A stretch of DNA of 42,637 nucleotides from CAZONU01 sp965370045 (GTDB taxonomy: Bacteria > Planctomycetota > SZUA-567 > JAKLDR01). A program made the position numbers and the translations under genes. The stretch spans positions 1 to 42,637 of the forward strand of contig CBDUSI010000028.1 of NCBI GenBank assembly GCA_965370045.1. The letters run 5' to 3'. Positions 28,690 to 36,002 of the stretch are shown piece after piece. Under the pieces are notes generated by a model, which did not search any database, was not told the origin of the DNA, and was given only the letters and a program-made list of their open reading frames with translations. Position 1 is the stretch's first letter. The number at the start of each line of letters is the position of its first letter.

Positions 28690-29897
28690 TTACTCAATGA
28701 CCTTGGTAACCACCCCGCTGCCCACCGTGCGCCCGCCCTCGCGGATGGCGAAGCGCAGCTGCTCCTCCATGGCGATGGGGTAAATCAGCTCGGCGCCGAT
28801 GGTCACGCTGTCGCCGGGCATGACCATCTCGGCGCCGCCCAGCAGGTTCATGCTGCCGGTCACGTCGGTGGTCCGGAAGTAGAACTGCGGACGGTAACCG
28901 GAGAAGAACGGAGTGTGCCGGCCGCCCTCGTCCTTGGTCAGGATGTAGACCTCGCCCTCGAACTTGGTGTGCGGGTTGATCGAGCCGGGCTTGGCCAGCA
29001 CCTGGCCGCGCTTGAGCTGTCCTTCTCCACGCCGCGGACCAGCAGGCCGACGTTGTCGCCGGCCATGCCCTCGTCCAGCTCCTTGTTGAACATCTCCACG
29101 CCGGTGCAGGTGGTCTTCACGCAGTCGCGCCCCAGGCCCACGATCTCCAGGGGCTCACCGACCTTGATCATGCCGCGCTCGATGCGCCCGGTGCCCACCG
29201 TGCCGCGTCCCTTGATGCTGAAGACGTCCTCGACGGGCATCAGGAAGGGCTTGTCCTTCTCGCGCATCGGCTCGGGGATGTTGGAGTCCAGCGCCTCCAT
29301 CAGCTCGAAGATGCACTTGCACTTCTCGCAGTCGCGCTTGCCGCAGGCGCACTCCATGGCCCCCAGCGAGTTGCCCATGATGACCGGGATGTCGTCGCCC
29401 GGGAAGTCGTACTTGTTCAACAGATCCCGCACCTCGACCTCCACCAGTTCGAGGAGCTCGGGGTCGTCGACCAGGTCGACCTTGTTGAGGAAGACCACGA
29501 TGGCCGGCACGTTCACCTGGCGGGCGAGCAAGACGTGCTCGAAGGTCTGGGGCATCACCGAGTCGGCCGCGCTGACCACCAGGATGGCCCCGTCCATCTG
29601 CGCCGCGCCGGTAATCATGTTCTTGATGTAGTCGGCGTGACCCGGACAGTCGATGTGCGCGTAGTGGCGCTTGTCGGACTCGTACTCCACGTGGGCCACG
29701 GCAATAGTCACCGTCTTGGTGGCGTCGCGCACCGTGCCGCCCTTGGCGATGTCCGCGTAGCTCTTGGCCTTGGCCTGCCCGCTGGCCGCCAGCGTGGCCA
29801 GAATGGCCGCGGTCAGGGTGGTCTTGCCGTGGTCAATGTGGCCGATGGTGCCCACGTTGACGTGCGGCTTGGTCCTCTTGAACTTCTCCTTGGCCAT
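28690..29897 (-). CDS. tuf: Elongation factor Tu, interrupted by a one-base frameshift
   Basis: EF-Tu brings aminoacyl-tRNA to the ribosome. The start is ATG at 29897 (MAKEKFKRTKPHVNVGTIGH). G1 GHIDHGKTT, G3 DCPGHADY and G4 NKVD are intact. Switch I reads SYADIAKGGTVRDATKTVTI instead of the usual APEEKARGITI; I recall this form from planctomycetes. The frame breaks after GVEKD at about 29019-29026 and resumes in another frame at LAKPGSINPHTKFEGEVYI; one inserted base restores a 402-residue protein ending VTKVIE. Residues 183-195 carry a cysteine cluster (CACGKRDCEKCKC). Because the gene is essential and otherwise perfect, a sequence error is the likeliest cause. Confidence 0.93.
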
Positions 29898-30016
29898 GGA
29901 GCCTCTCCTTAATGCTTCACTCACAAGCGGGCGTCGCTTCGCTCCGCTCCGGCCGGCGCGTCACCAGCCGAAAAAAACGCCCTCCCCCTCCTGCGGGGTT
30001 GGCAACAAAGCCCCCC

Positions 30017-30092
30017 TGGAGCTGCAGCTGGGACTCGAACCCAGGACCTCGTCCTTACCAAGGACGTGCTCTACCAACTGAGCTACTGCAGC
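30017..30092 (-). tRNA. trnT: tRNA-Thr (anticodon GGT)
   Basis: A 76-base cloverleaf with acceptor GCTGCAG/CTGCAGC, the anticodon loop TTGGTAA in a CGTCC/GGACG stem, T-arm GGGTTCGAGTCCC, and an encoded CCA (30017-30019). It is the first gene of the transcript that continues into tuf, the familiar tRNA-tuf arrangement. Confidence 0.95.
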
Positions 30093-30109
30093 CCATTGTG
30101 GAAAGCACA

Positions 30110-30137
30110 AGTCTAATATCGTCTAGAAAGATGTCAA
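30110..30137 (-). promoter_or_regulatory. Strong promoter for tRNA-Thr / tuf operon
   Basis: On the minus strand, a consensus -35 TTGACA (30132-30137) and -10 TAGACT (30110-30115) are separated by 16 bases. The -10 lies about 18 bases upstream of the tRNA-Thr 5' end. Confidence 0.75.
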
Positions 30138-30227
30138 GTCGCTTTTCGCAAATGGCGGGCCACGCCTCCGGAAAGAACCCAAACACCCCTTCCAGAGCAC
30201 CTTGCCGCGCATAGTGCAAAGCGGCGC

Positions 30228-30256
30228 TTGACGCTCGGCCGAACCTGTGATATAGT
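30228..30256 (+). promoter_or_regulatory. Promoter for tRNA-Cys / rpmH
   Basis: -35 TTGACG (30228-30233), a 17-base spacer and -10 TATAGT (30251-30256), ending 14 bases before the tRNA-Cys 5' end. It is divergent from the tuf operon promoter. Confidence 0.75.
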
Positions 30257-30270
30257 GACTTGTCGATCCC

Positions 30271-30345
30271 GGCGGCATAGCCAAGCGGTAAGGCAAGGGT
30301 TTGCAAAATCCTCATCCCCCGGTTCGAATCCGGGTGCCGCCTCCA
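30271..30345 (+). tRNA. trnC: tRNA-Cys (anticodon GCA)
   Basis: A 75-base cloverleaf with acceptor GGCGGCA/TGCCGCC, the anticodon loop TTGCAAA in an AGGGT/ATCCT-type stem, T-arm CCGGTTCGAATCCGG, and an encoded CCA (30343-30345). It is probably co-transcribed with rpmH, which starts 40 bases downstream. Confidence 0.92.
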
Positions 30346-30385
30346 CCGGACAGATAAGCGCCCCGGGCGCTGGAGATAGGACATC

Positions 30386-30520
30386 ATGAAGGTAAAGACC
30401 CGCAAGAGCAGCATCAAGAAGAAGAGGAAAAGCGGCTATCGCGCCCGCAAGGCCACCTCCAAGGGCCGCAAGATCCTGAAGCGCCGCCGCCAGAAGGGCA
30501 GAACCCCGACTTCGCTGTAG
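30386..30520 (+). CDS. rpmH: Ribosomal protein bL34
   Basis: A 44-residue, very basic protein: start MKVKTRKSSIKKKRKSGYRA, then RKATSKGRKILKRRRQKGR. SGYRARKATSKGRKIL matches the conserved L34 core (HGFRARMATKGGRKVL in E. coli). GGAG lies upstream of the ATG. In most bacteria rpmH is followed by rnpA and yidC; here neither is present, and a lower-GC island begins about 100 bases downstream. Confidence 0.9.
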   Translation: MKVKTRKSSIKKKRKSGYRARKATSKGRKILKRRRQKGRTPTSL

Positions 30521-30533
30521 CAGGGATTTTCTC

Positions 30534-30562
30534 AGGCCCGGGCGGCCGGGAGGCCGGGGCCT
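30534..30562 (+). terminator. GC-rich hairpin after rpmH
   Basis: An AGGCCCGG arm near 30534 is answered by CCGGGGCCT near 30553-30561, imperfect by one bulge. No T-run follows, so it is a weak candidate terminator. Confidence 0.4.
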
Positions 30563-30618
30563 TACGTGAGGTGATTCTCTACCATATTGACCCCGCGCTC
30601 AAGCGGTTTTCCGGGACG

Positions 30619-30654
30619 CGACGCAAGAAGGGAAGAAGCCTGACTTGGGTGTAG
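30619..30654 (+). repeat. Degenerate copy of the rpmH 3' end
   Basis: The 36 bases here match the last 36 bases of rpmH (30485-30520) at 29 positions, including the stop codon. They would translate as RRKKGRSLTWV-stop, against RRRQKGRTPTSL-stop in the intact gene. It looks like the 3' end of a foreign or older rpmH and may mark an integration junction. Confidence 0.65.
30638..30649 (+). repeat. Left copy of an exact 12-bp direct repeat flanking the IetAS island
   Basis: GCCTGACTTGGG also occurs at 34544-34555. It lies within the degenerate rpmH-like 3' end. Confidence 0.6.
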
Positions 30655-30671
30655 ACATCTTCAACCAGTTA

Positions 30672-32909
30672 CTAGCCTGCATCAACGCGTACCGGTATCT
30701 CAATCACTGGCCGTAAGGCCTCCAGTTTATTCCTGTAGCGCAGGAGCACCTTGCTGTAGATATCGGGCATTTTCGCAGCAGCTACGGTGAGGACCAGAGT
30801 GTACGGAATACTCTCGGCTGATGCCGTGCCGTGACCCCGTGCACGTGCGTTGTAATGTATGCAGAACACCGGATCGCGCAAGCTGCTCCCGCGCTTGCGC
30901 TGGGAGGCATGGAGAACTGTTTCCCACAAGTGGGCCTTGCGCCTTAGCTCTATCTCCGAAGCATACATGTCCGCGGGTCGGAAGAACGGGGCTGTCTTAG
31001 GGTACATGCTATCCTCTTCCAGGAACTTCTGGTCATGAGGCCGAAAGTGAATGTCAAGACCACTGCGTGTGTAGTTCGGAAGATGCTCAGGCTCCGTAAC
31101 GCTCGCGAAGCAGAAGGTGGCGGTGAGATGGACATAACCCTTGATTAGCTCACTTGGCAACGGGATCGGAGCACGTAGGTACTTCCCTGGTAGTAGCTCG
31201 CCCTGATACACTATTGTCACAGTACCAGGAGGGCACGTTGCGATTTCCTCAAGCGAACTCGGAACACGGCCCCAGCCTACCTCAGCCTGATGGTGCTCAT
31301 TTGGATCAGCCCGATGAATCAGAAGAGCCTTGATAGTCAGCGGACTAAGCATGTTGCCAAAATGGGCCCTAACAGCCGTCGCTGTCCTCAAAGCCGTTGG
31401 TGCCGCAAAACTAGTTCCCCGTACCCCCGCTGTGTAACCTTTCCGCTGGGCCCCCAGAAGCCAGTAGGGCTCGTCAAGGGACCCGCCAAATGCGCTGACG
31501 TCTGGCTTAACAATCCCCGGGCTGCGACCGGGCCCTATGGAACTATACTTGGCTCGCTTCCATCCCGGTCCGCAGCAATCGCAAGCGCCGACCGACAACG
31601 CATTGACTGCATCTGCCGGCACCTGTATGCGGTCGTAATCTAGTGCATGGTCACGTTCACCACCATTCCCAGCAGCAACGACGGCCAAGGTTCGTCCATC
31701 CGCAAGGTAATCATCCAGTTCCGCAGTCCATCTGTCGATATCGTTGTCGTCTATTGGCAACTCCGGGCCTACACTGAGATTTATGAAGTCGTAATGTTCC
31801 TGCCGCAGAATGCCCATGATTCGGTCCAGAACCAGATATGAATCACGAAGCCCATCTGTGTTCTCATCAATCACACGATAATGGTCTACGTGTGCGTAGG
31901 TTGCTTCTGGGGTCTCATCTTCCCGAAGCGGCCCGAAAAGAAGTGCTGACGTCACCCCCAAACCGTGGGCCAATGCCTCAGCATCGGGCCCCGCCAGGCC
32001 ATCACACTCTTTGGCTGTAGCCCACTTACTCAAGTCCGGGGCGGTAGGTAGTCCCCCATCAAACACCGCCACACGCAAGCTCGGATCAAGCGGACCTTCC
32101 TCCGGTAAGACAAACTCAAAGGGCTTGCTCCCAGGCACCGCCCGCAACATAGGACGTATAGTCCTAAGGCGCGGCATCTCTCGGGCAACGCGCAAGAAGG
32201 AAAACTTCTCAATCTCCGGCAGCACCTCTTTCGGAAGTTCAGCCGGGATGAAACACAGCCCCTTTACGTGGGTCCGCCTTGAAAAATCAATCTCCACCCC
32301 CAGCGATTCAAGATATTGCCTGAAACCGGAGAGAATAAACGCCGCACGCGGCCACGCGCTCGCATGAAGCACCACCTCCATCAGAGGGCTTGCTATCTTG
32401 GTTCCTACCGCTCTCAACCGTTCGCCGGGCTCGAAGCAACGAATATCCTCGAGCTTCCTAATGTCATCTGCCCAATCAGCACTCGTTTTCGTCAGCCGCA
32501 GCTTCGCAGGAAGGTCCCGGAATCTGTCCCGCTTTCCTGCGATGAAGAACTCCACAGTCTCAACGATGCCCTTCCCTGCACTCGGCGTTGTTTGCTCCGG
32601 CTCTATTCGTCTCGCCCGACTCCCGACCACCTTAAGACCCATCTCTCGAAGAAAGCCTCCTGGGTACCAGCTCTTGGCAAGGAAGGCGGGGTGCAGCGTC
32701 AGGCCGGAAACCGCATAGTCCTCCGGACACGCCTTTGACGGCAGTCCTTCCATTGCTTCAACCATTCTCTCAGCTCGCGGAATTAGCCGAGCACGGGCCT
32801 TCCGAAATGAGTAGGGGTAGACCTTCTCGCCCATTTTCCGTCGTGGATACGCAACCTTCTCCGTCAGATTGTCACCGTTCCCCAAAACGAAATTATGCTT
32901 CTCAGCCAT
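30672..32909 (-). CDS. ietS: Subtilisin-like serine protease, IetS-type
   Basis: A 745-residue protein at ATG 32909, overlapping the ATPase stop by one base (TAATG), with GGAGGT at about 32917-32922. An N-terminal region of about 275 residues with no recognised fold precedes an S8 domain. All catalytic residues are present: Asp284 (AVFDGG), His315 (ALAHGLGVTSALL), oxyanion Asn415 (VAAGNGG) and Ser500 (RGTSFAAPTA). No signal peptide is visible, so it should act inside the cell. S8 proteases paired with an AAA ATPase are the IetAS family, first reported as a plasmid stability (toxin-antitoxin-like) pair on an Agrobacterium Ti plasmid and later as phage defence. GC content (about 50-55%) is clearly lower than the surroundings. 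Confidence 0.85.
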   Translation of the reverse strand: MAEKHNFVLGNGDNLTEKVAYPRRKMGEKVYPYSFRKARARLIPRAERMVEAMEGLPSKACPEDYAVSGLTLHPAFLAKSWYPGGFLREMGLKVVGSRARRIEPEQTTPSAGKGIVETVEFFIAGKRDRFRDLPAKLRLTKTSADWADDIRKLEDIRCFEPGERLRAVGTKIASPLMEVVLHASAWPRAAFILSGFRQYLESLGVEIDFSRRTHVKGLCFIPAELPKEVLPEIEKFSFLRVAREMPRLRTIRPMLRAVPGSKPFEFVLPEEGPLDPSLRVAVFDGGLPTAPDLSKWATAKECDGLAGPDAEALAHGLGVTSALLFGPLREDETPEATYAHVDHYRVIDENTDGLRDSYLVLDRIMGILRQEHYDFINLSVGPELPIDDNDIDRWTAELDDYLADGRTLAVVAAGNGGERDHALDYDRIQVPADAVNALSVGACDCCGPGWKRAKYSSIGPGRSPGIVKPDVSAFGGSLDEPYWLLGAQRKGYTAGVRGTSFAAPTALRTATAVRAHFGNMLSPLTIKALLIHRADPNEHHQAEVGWGRVPSSLEEIATCPPGTVTIVYQGELLPGKYLRAPIPLPSELIKGYVHLTATFCFASVTEPEHLPNYTRSGLDIHFRPHDQKFLEEDSMYPKTAPFFRPADMYASEIELRRKAHLWETVLHASQRKRGSSLRDPVFCIHYNARARGHGTASAESIPYTLVLTVAAAKMPDIYSKVLLRYRNKLEALRPVIEIPVRVDAG

Positions 32910-34039
32910 TATGACCTACCTCCGTTCACCATTTCATGTCTCTGTCCCATTAGTAGTGCGCGTATTGTATCCTTGCTCACGCCCGTCCACTCTTGAACTT
33001 GCCGTTGTGACCCAAGGACCTTGAGCAGATCCAAGGCCAGTTGTTTCCTTTCGGGTCGCGTTAAGCCCCGAGACCTCTTGCCCACCCACTGTTTCAGCGC
33101 AGCACTGAGCGATCTGTTGTGTGCAATAGCGTTTCTTCTCACACGGTACAACTCGCGTTCGATGTCGCTGTATGACAAGTTCCTGCAGACGCGCGATAGG
33201 ACCTTCTCCCATTGAGCCGACCACGAGGTCTGCTCACCCAAGAACATTCTTACCGCGAGCGCCACCTGTTCGGGCGATGGCATCGGAAAATCAATCCTCA
33301 GGTCAAAGCGTCTCCAAGCGGCCGGGTCCAGTAGTTGTTGATGGTTCGTGGCGGCAATAAGCAACCCATTAGGCGGCCAATTATCAATCTCTTGAAGCAT
33401 AACCGTCACCAACCGCTTGAGTTCGCCTATCTCTGTGATGTCATCCCTTCGCTTTGCAATCGCATCAATCTCGTCAAGAAGGAGAACACAATCCAATCCC
33501 TTTGCGTAGTCAAAGACGCTACGCACATTCCCACCAGTCCGCCCAAGGAAGCTGCTCATCACGGCCGATAGGTCCAGTATGAGAAGCGGTACCTTGAGCC
33601 TGCATGCAAGCCAGCGAGCCGCTAGTGTCTTCCCCACGCCGGGCGCCCCAGTGAAGAGAAGGGACCGAGTGGGAAGCAATCCCTGGGCGAGGAGTTTCTC
33701 TCTCTCCAGTCTTTCACCGATGACTTGTTCAAGAGTATCTCGGACGTTCGCGTCCCATATCGGTGCCACATCAAGTTCTACCGGATACTCATGGCGCAGC
33801 AGTTCTAGCCGTGAATCTTTGTCAACGGGAATCGCCGCCATTGTTTCGCTCCGAAAGGGCGAGTTCGCCGATGGCAGCTCTCGCAGCAAAGCTGACAACT
33901 CAGCAGTTACGTCAGGTGCATTCTTCTTGAACTTCTTACAGAGCTTGCGCGCAAAGAGTTGAACGTCTCGTTTCTGACCCACCAAGGCAAGGCGGACCAG
34001 ATTGACTACATCCTTGGCCTCTATCGTGACCGGCTCCAT
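32909..34039 (-). CDS. ietA: AAA ATPase, IetA-type partner of the protease
   Basis: A 376-residue protein. I chose ATG 34039 because AAGGGGG lies 6 bases upstream and the longer frame (to 34075) would start inside the -10 box. Walker A GAPGVGKT is at 131-138, Walker B VLLLDEID at 185-192, sensor-1 Asn near 232 (IAATNH) and the arginine finger pair near 243 (WRRFD). The C-terminal part (about 344-364, SQRQVQEWTGVSKDTIRALL) looks like a helix-turn-helix, suggesting the ATPase may also bind DNA and regulate its own operon. It is the first gene of a two-gene operon with the S8 protease. In the Ti plasmid pair the ATPase was reported as the antitoxin. Its role here is inferred by family. Confidence 0.85.
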   Translation of the reverse strand: MEPVTIEAKDVVNLVRLALVGQKRDVQLFARKLCKKFKKNAPDVTAELSALLRELPSANSPFRSETMAAIPVDKDSRLELLRHEYPVELDVAPIWDANVRDTLEQVIGERLEREKLLAQGLLPTRSLLFTGAPGVGKTLAARWLACRLKVPLLILDLSAVMSSFLGRTGGNVRSVFDYAKGLDCVLLLDEIDAIAKRRDDITEIGELKRLVTVMLQEIDNWPPNGLLIAATNHQQLLDPAAWRRFDLRIDFPMPSPEQVALAVRMFLGEQTSWSAQWEKVLSRVCRNLSYSDIERELYRVRRNAIAHNRSLSAALKQWVGKRSRGLTRPERKQLALDLLKVLGSQRQVQEWTGVSKDTIRALLMGQRHEMVNGGRS

Positions 34040-34066
34040 CAGCGCCCCCTTAGATTCTCCACCTAT

Positions 34067-34095
34067 AGTGTACAACAGTGCGGACTATAAGTCAA
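34067..34095 (-). promoter_or_regulatory. Sigma70 promoter of the ietA-ietS operon
   Basis: -35 TTGACT (34090-34095) and -10 TACACT (34067-34072) on the minus strand are separated by 17 bases, and the -10 lies 28 bases from the chosen ATG. The spacer contains TATAGTCC, one of several TAGTCC/GGACTA copies in this region. Confidence 0.7.
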
Positions 34096-34204
34096 GTGCT
34101 AATTCGTTCTAGTCCACCTCATACGCTACCCCCTGCTGTGCGCCCTGTTCGGGCCTATATCATCCGGACTAGAACACTCCCCGCAATAGTTACTAGTCCA
34201 CCTC
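34082..34204. promoter_or_regulatory. Cluster of GGACTA / TAGTCC motifs, possible operator
   Basis: GGACTATA (34082-34089, in the promoter spacer), GTTCTAGTCC (34106-34115), GGACTAGAAC (34166-34175) and ACTAGTCC (34192-34199). The second and third are exact inverse complements. CTAGTCCACCTC occurs twice as a direct repeat (34109-34120, 34193-34204). The arrangement suggests binding sites for a regulator, possibly the helix-turn-helix of IetA. Confidence 0.45.
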
Positions 34205-34478
34205 GACGCGCGCGCGGTTCTACTCTGTCGCCCCTCCAAAATCCCCATCCTCCAGAGACCGGACCACTTCCATCATAGGTCATTCTCTCCCAATCGGTTA
34301 CGCCATATCGCCCTCTTTTATCCCCTAACCACTTGGCGCCTTGGCGGTTATAGCATCATAGTGGTCTGGCCTCTTGGGCTCCAAAAAGCGCGCCGAGCTT
34401 CGTAAGCTACCTCTTTTCACCGACTCAGCTCATGCCAAAACGCCCCTCCGGCCTCCTGGCTTCCTCCCGGCTCCGGCC
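34205..34478. other. Non-coding stretch between the island and the TetR gene
   Basis: No gene seen. It contains a half copy of the palindromic repeat family (CTTGGCGCCTTGGCGGTT, 34332-34349) without its partner arm, and mixed-composition sequence that returns to high GC by about 34440. Confidence 0.5.
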
Positions 34479-34507
34479 TTGACAAGTGCATCCCTCAGGG
34501 CTATCAT
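34479..34507 (+). promoter_or_regulatory. Consensus promoter upstream of the TetR / ABC / lipoprotein genes
   Basis: -35 TTGACA (34479-34484), a 17-base spacer and -10 TATCAT (34502-34507). Directly after it, TGAATATTGTTCA (34507-34519) is an imperfect palindrome at the expected start of transcription, a likely TetR operator. Confidence 0.7.
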
Positions 34508-34543
34508 GAATATTGTTCAGTAAATGGTTTCAGACTGAGGAGC

Positions 34544-34555
34544 GCCTGACTTGGG
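34544..34555 (+). repeat. Right copy of the exact 12-bp direct repeat
   Basis: GCCTGACTTGGG, identical to 30638-30649. It spans the TTG start codon of the TetR gene. Confidence 0.6.
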
Positions 34556-35165
34556 AACCCGGGAACGCCGAGATCGGGAGAAGCAGGAGCGCCGGGCGCA
34601 GATCCTGGACTGTGCCCGCAAGCTGTTCTGGAAGAAAGGCTTCGCCGGCACCACCATCCCCGAGATCGCGGCCGCCACCGAGCTGGCTCCCGGCACGCTT
34701 TACCTCTACTTCCCCAGCAAGGACGCGCTTTACGCCGAGCTCCTGGTAGACGGCTACGACCTGCTCATAGAACGCCTCCGCGCCGCCGTCGACGAGCCCG
34801 CTCCGCCGCGCCAGGCCGCCGGGAAGCTCATTCAGACGTTCTTCGAGTTCGCGCAGAAGCACCCGCAGTACTTCGACGTTATCTTCTTCGTGCTCCAGAA
34901 GGAGGGCGGGCAGCCGCAGGGCGTGTTCGGAGAGGGCCAGCTGGAACGCTTCACGCAGCGCGAGAACGCCTGCAAGGAAATCGCCGCAAACGTCCTGGGA
35001 GGGGGAGGGCTCCCCCGCGAGCAGGCCGCGCTCACCGTCGAGGCCGTCTGGCGCATGCTGGTGGGCATGGTCTTCTACTGCCGGGGAGACACCGCCGAAG
35101 AGCTCGCCGCGATAGCCGGGCAGGCCAAGGAACTGATCCTCGCGGGAATGTTCGGGAGCGAATGA
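34551..35165 (+). CDS. TetR-family transcriptional regulator
   Basis: A 204-residue repressor-type protein starting at TTG 34551, with GAGGAG (34537-34542) 8 bases upstream. The DNA-binding domain spans about residues 12-60: RRAQILDCARKLFWKKGFAG, TTIPEIAAATELAPGTLYLY and FPSKDALYAELL, the standard TetR helix-turn-helix. The C-terminal ligand domain is helical and unrecognised. A palindrome at the transcription start suggests autorepression, and the MlaF-like ATPase gene follows within 81 bases, so envelope lipid transport is a plausible target. Confidence 0.9.
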   Translation: MGTRERRDREKQERRAQILDCARKLFWKKGFAGTTIPEIAAATELAPGTLYLYFPSKDALYAELLVDGYDLLIERLRAAVDEPAPPRQAAGKLIQTFFEFAQKHPQYFDVIFFVLQKEGGQPQGVFGEGQLERFTQRENACKEIAANVLGGGGLPREQAALTVEAVWRMLVGMVFYCRGDTAEELAAIAGQAKELILAGMFGSE

Positions 35166-35246
35166 AGAGATGGGCCGCCCTTGACTCCCCCACCGTCGGC
35201 GGCTAACCTTGTTTCCTCGCCGGATTACCGCGCAGGAGAGCGCCCC

Positions 35247-36002
35247 TTGGCCGCCATCATCGAGGTCCGCGACGTCTACAAGAAGCTGGGGGACCTGGAG
35301 GTCCTCAAGGGCGTATCGCTCTCCGTGGAGGCGGGCGAAGTGGTGGCCATCGTGGGGCCCTCCGGCGTGGGCAAGAGTACGCTCATCAAACACGTCGTCG
35401 GCCTGATGAAACCGGACGCCGGCGACGTCTTCGTCAACGGCAGGTCGGTGGTGACCGCCTCGCGCCAGGAGTTGACCGACATCCGCCGAAATATAGGGGT
35501 GGTCTTTCAGGGCGCGGCGCTGCTCAACAGCCTGACCGTCGCCGAGAACGTGGGGCTGCCCCTGGTCGAGCACACCAAACTGACCACGAAGGAGATCCAC
35601 GAGATCGTCGAGCAAAAATTGGCGCTGGTCCACCTGGAGGGCTTCTGCGACTACATGCCCGCGAACCTCTCCGGCGGGATGAGGAAGCGGGTGGGTCTGG
35701 CCCGCGCGCTGGTCCGCGACCCGGACATCGTGCTCTACGACGAGCCCACCGCCGGCCTCGACCCGGTAATGGCCAACACCATCGTGGACCTCGCCGGGGA
35801 GCTGGCCCAAGAAACCGGGGTCACCTCGGTGATCATCAGCCACGACATCAACACCGTCTTCCGTATCTGCGACCGCGCGGCCATGCTCTTCGGCGGGAAG
35901 ATAATCGCTCAGGGCAGCCCGGAGGAGCTGCGCACGTCGGACAACGAGGCCGTCCGCCAGCTCCTCGAGGGGCGCACCAGTGGACCGCTCACCGACCGCT
36001 GA
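35247..36002 (+). CDS. MlaF-like ABC transporter ATP-binding protein
   Basis: A 251-residue ATPase. I prefer TTG 35247 (AGGAG at 35234-35238) because the family begins IEVRDVYKKxG directly; another TTG at 35181 would add 22 residues. Walker A GPSGVGKST lies at 37-45, then the Q-loop VVFQGAALLNSLTV, signature LSGGMRKR, Walker B IVLYDEPTAGLDP and switch His in IISHDI. The GMRKRVGLARAL signature and FQGAAL are typical of the Mla/Mkl family, which moves phospholipids between the envelope membranes. The usual permease (MlaE) and substrate-binding (MlaD) genes are not downstream here. Confidence 0.85.
   Translation: MAAIIEVRDVYKKLGDLEVLKGVSLSVEAGEVVAIVGPSGVGKSTLIKHVVGLMKPDAGDVFVNGRSVVTASRQELTDIRRNIGVVFQGAALLNSLTVAENVGLPLVEHTKLTTKEIHEIVEQKLALVHLEGFCDYMPANLSGGMRKRVGLARALVRDPDIVLYDEPTAGLDPVMANTIVDLAGELAQETGVTSVIISHDINTVFRICDRAAMLFGGKIIAQGSPEELRTSDNEAVRQLLEGRTSGPLTDR

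Noticed and set aside
30055..30417. Minus-strand frame of 120 codons across tRNA-Thr to rpmH
   Set aside because: It covers two tRNA genes and their promoters and is a chance frame.
30584..30654. Short plus-strand frame (VILYHIDPALKRFSGTRRKKG...) as a real small gene
   Set aside because: Only the last 11 or so residues resemble L34; there is no start context, so it is better read as a displaced rpmH end.
30672..34039. AAA ATPase plus protease as a Lon/FtsH/Clp-type housekeeping system
   Set aside because: The protease is a subtilisin-type (S8) with Asp-His-Ser, not a Clp, Lon or metal protease, and the pair lies in a low-GC island.
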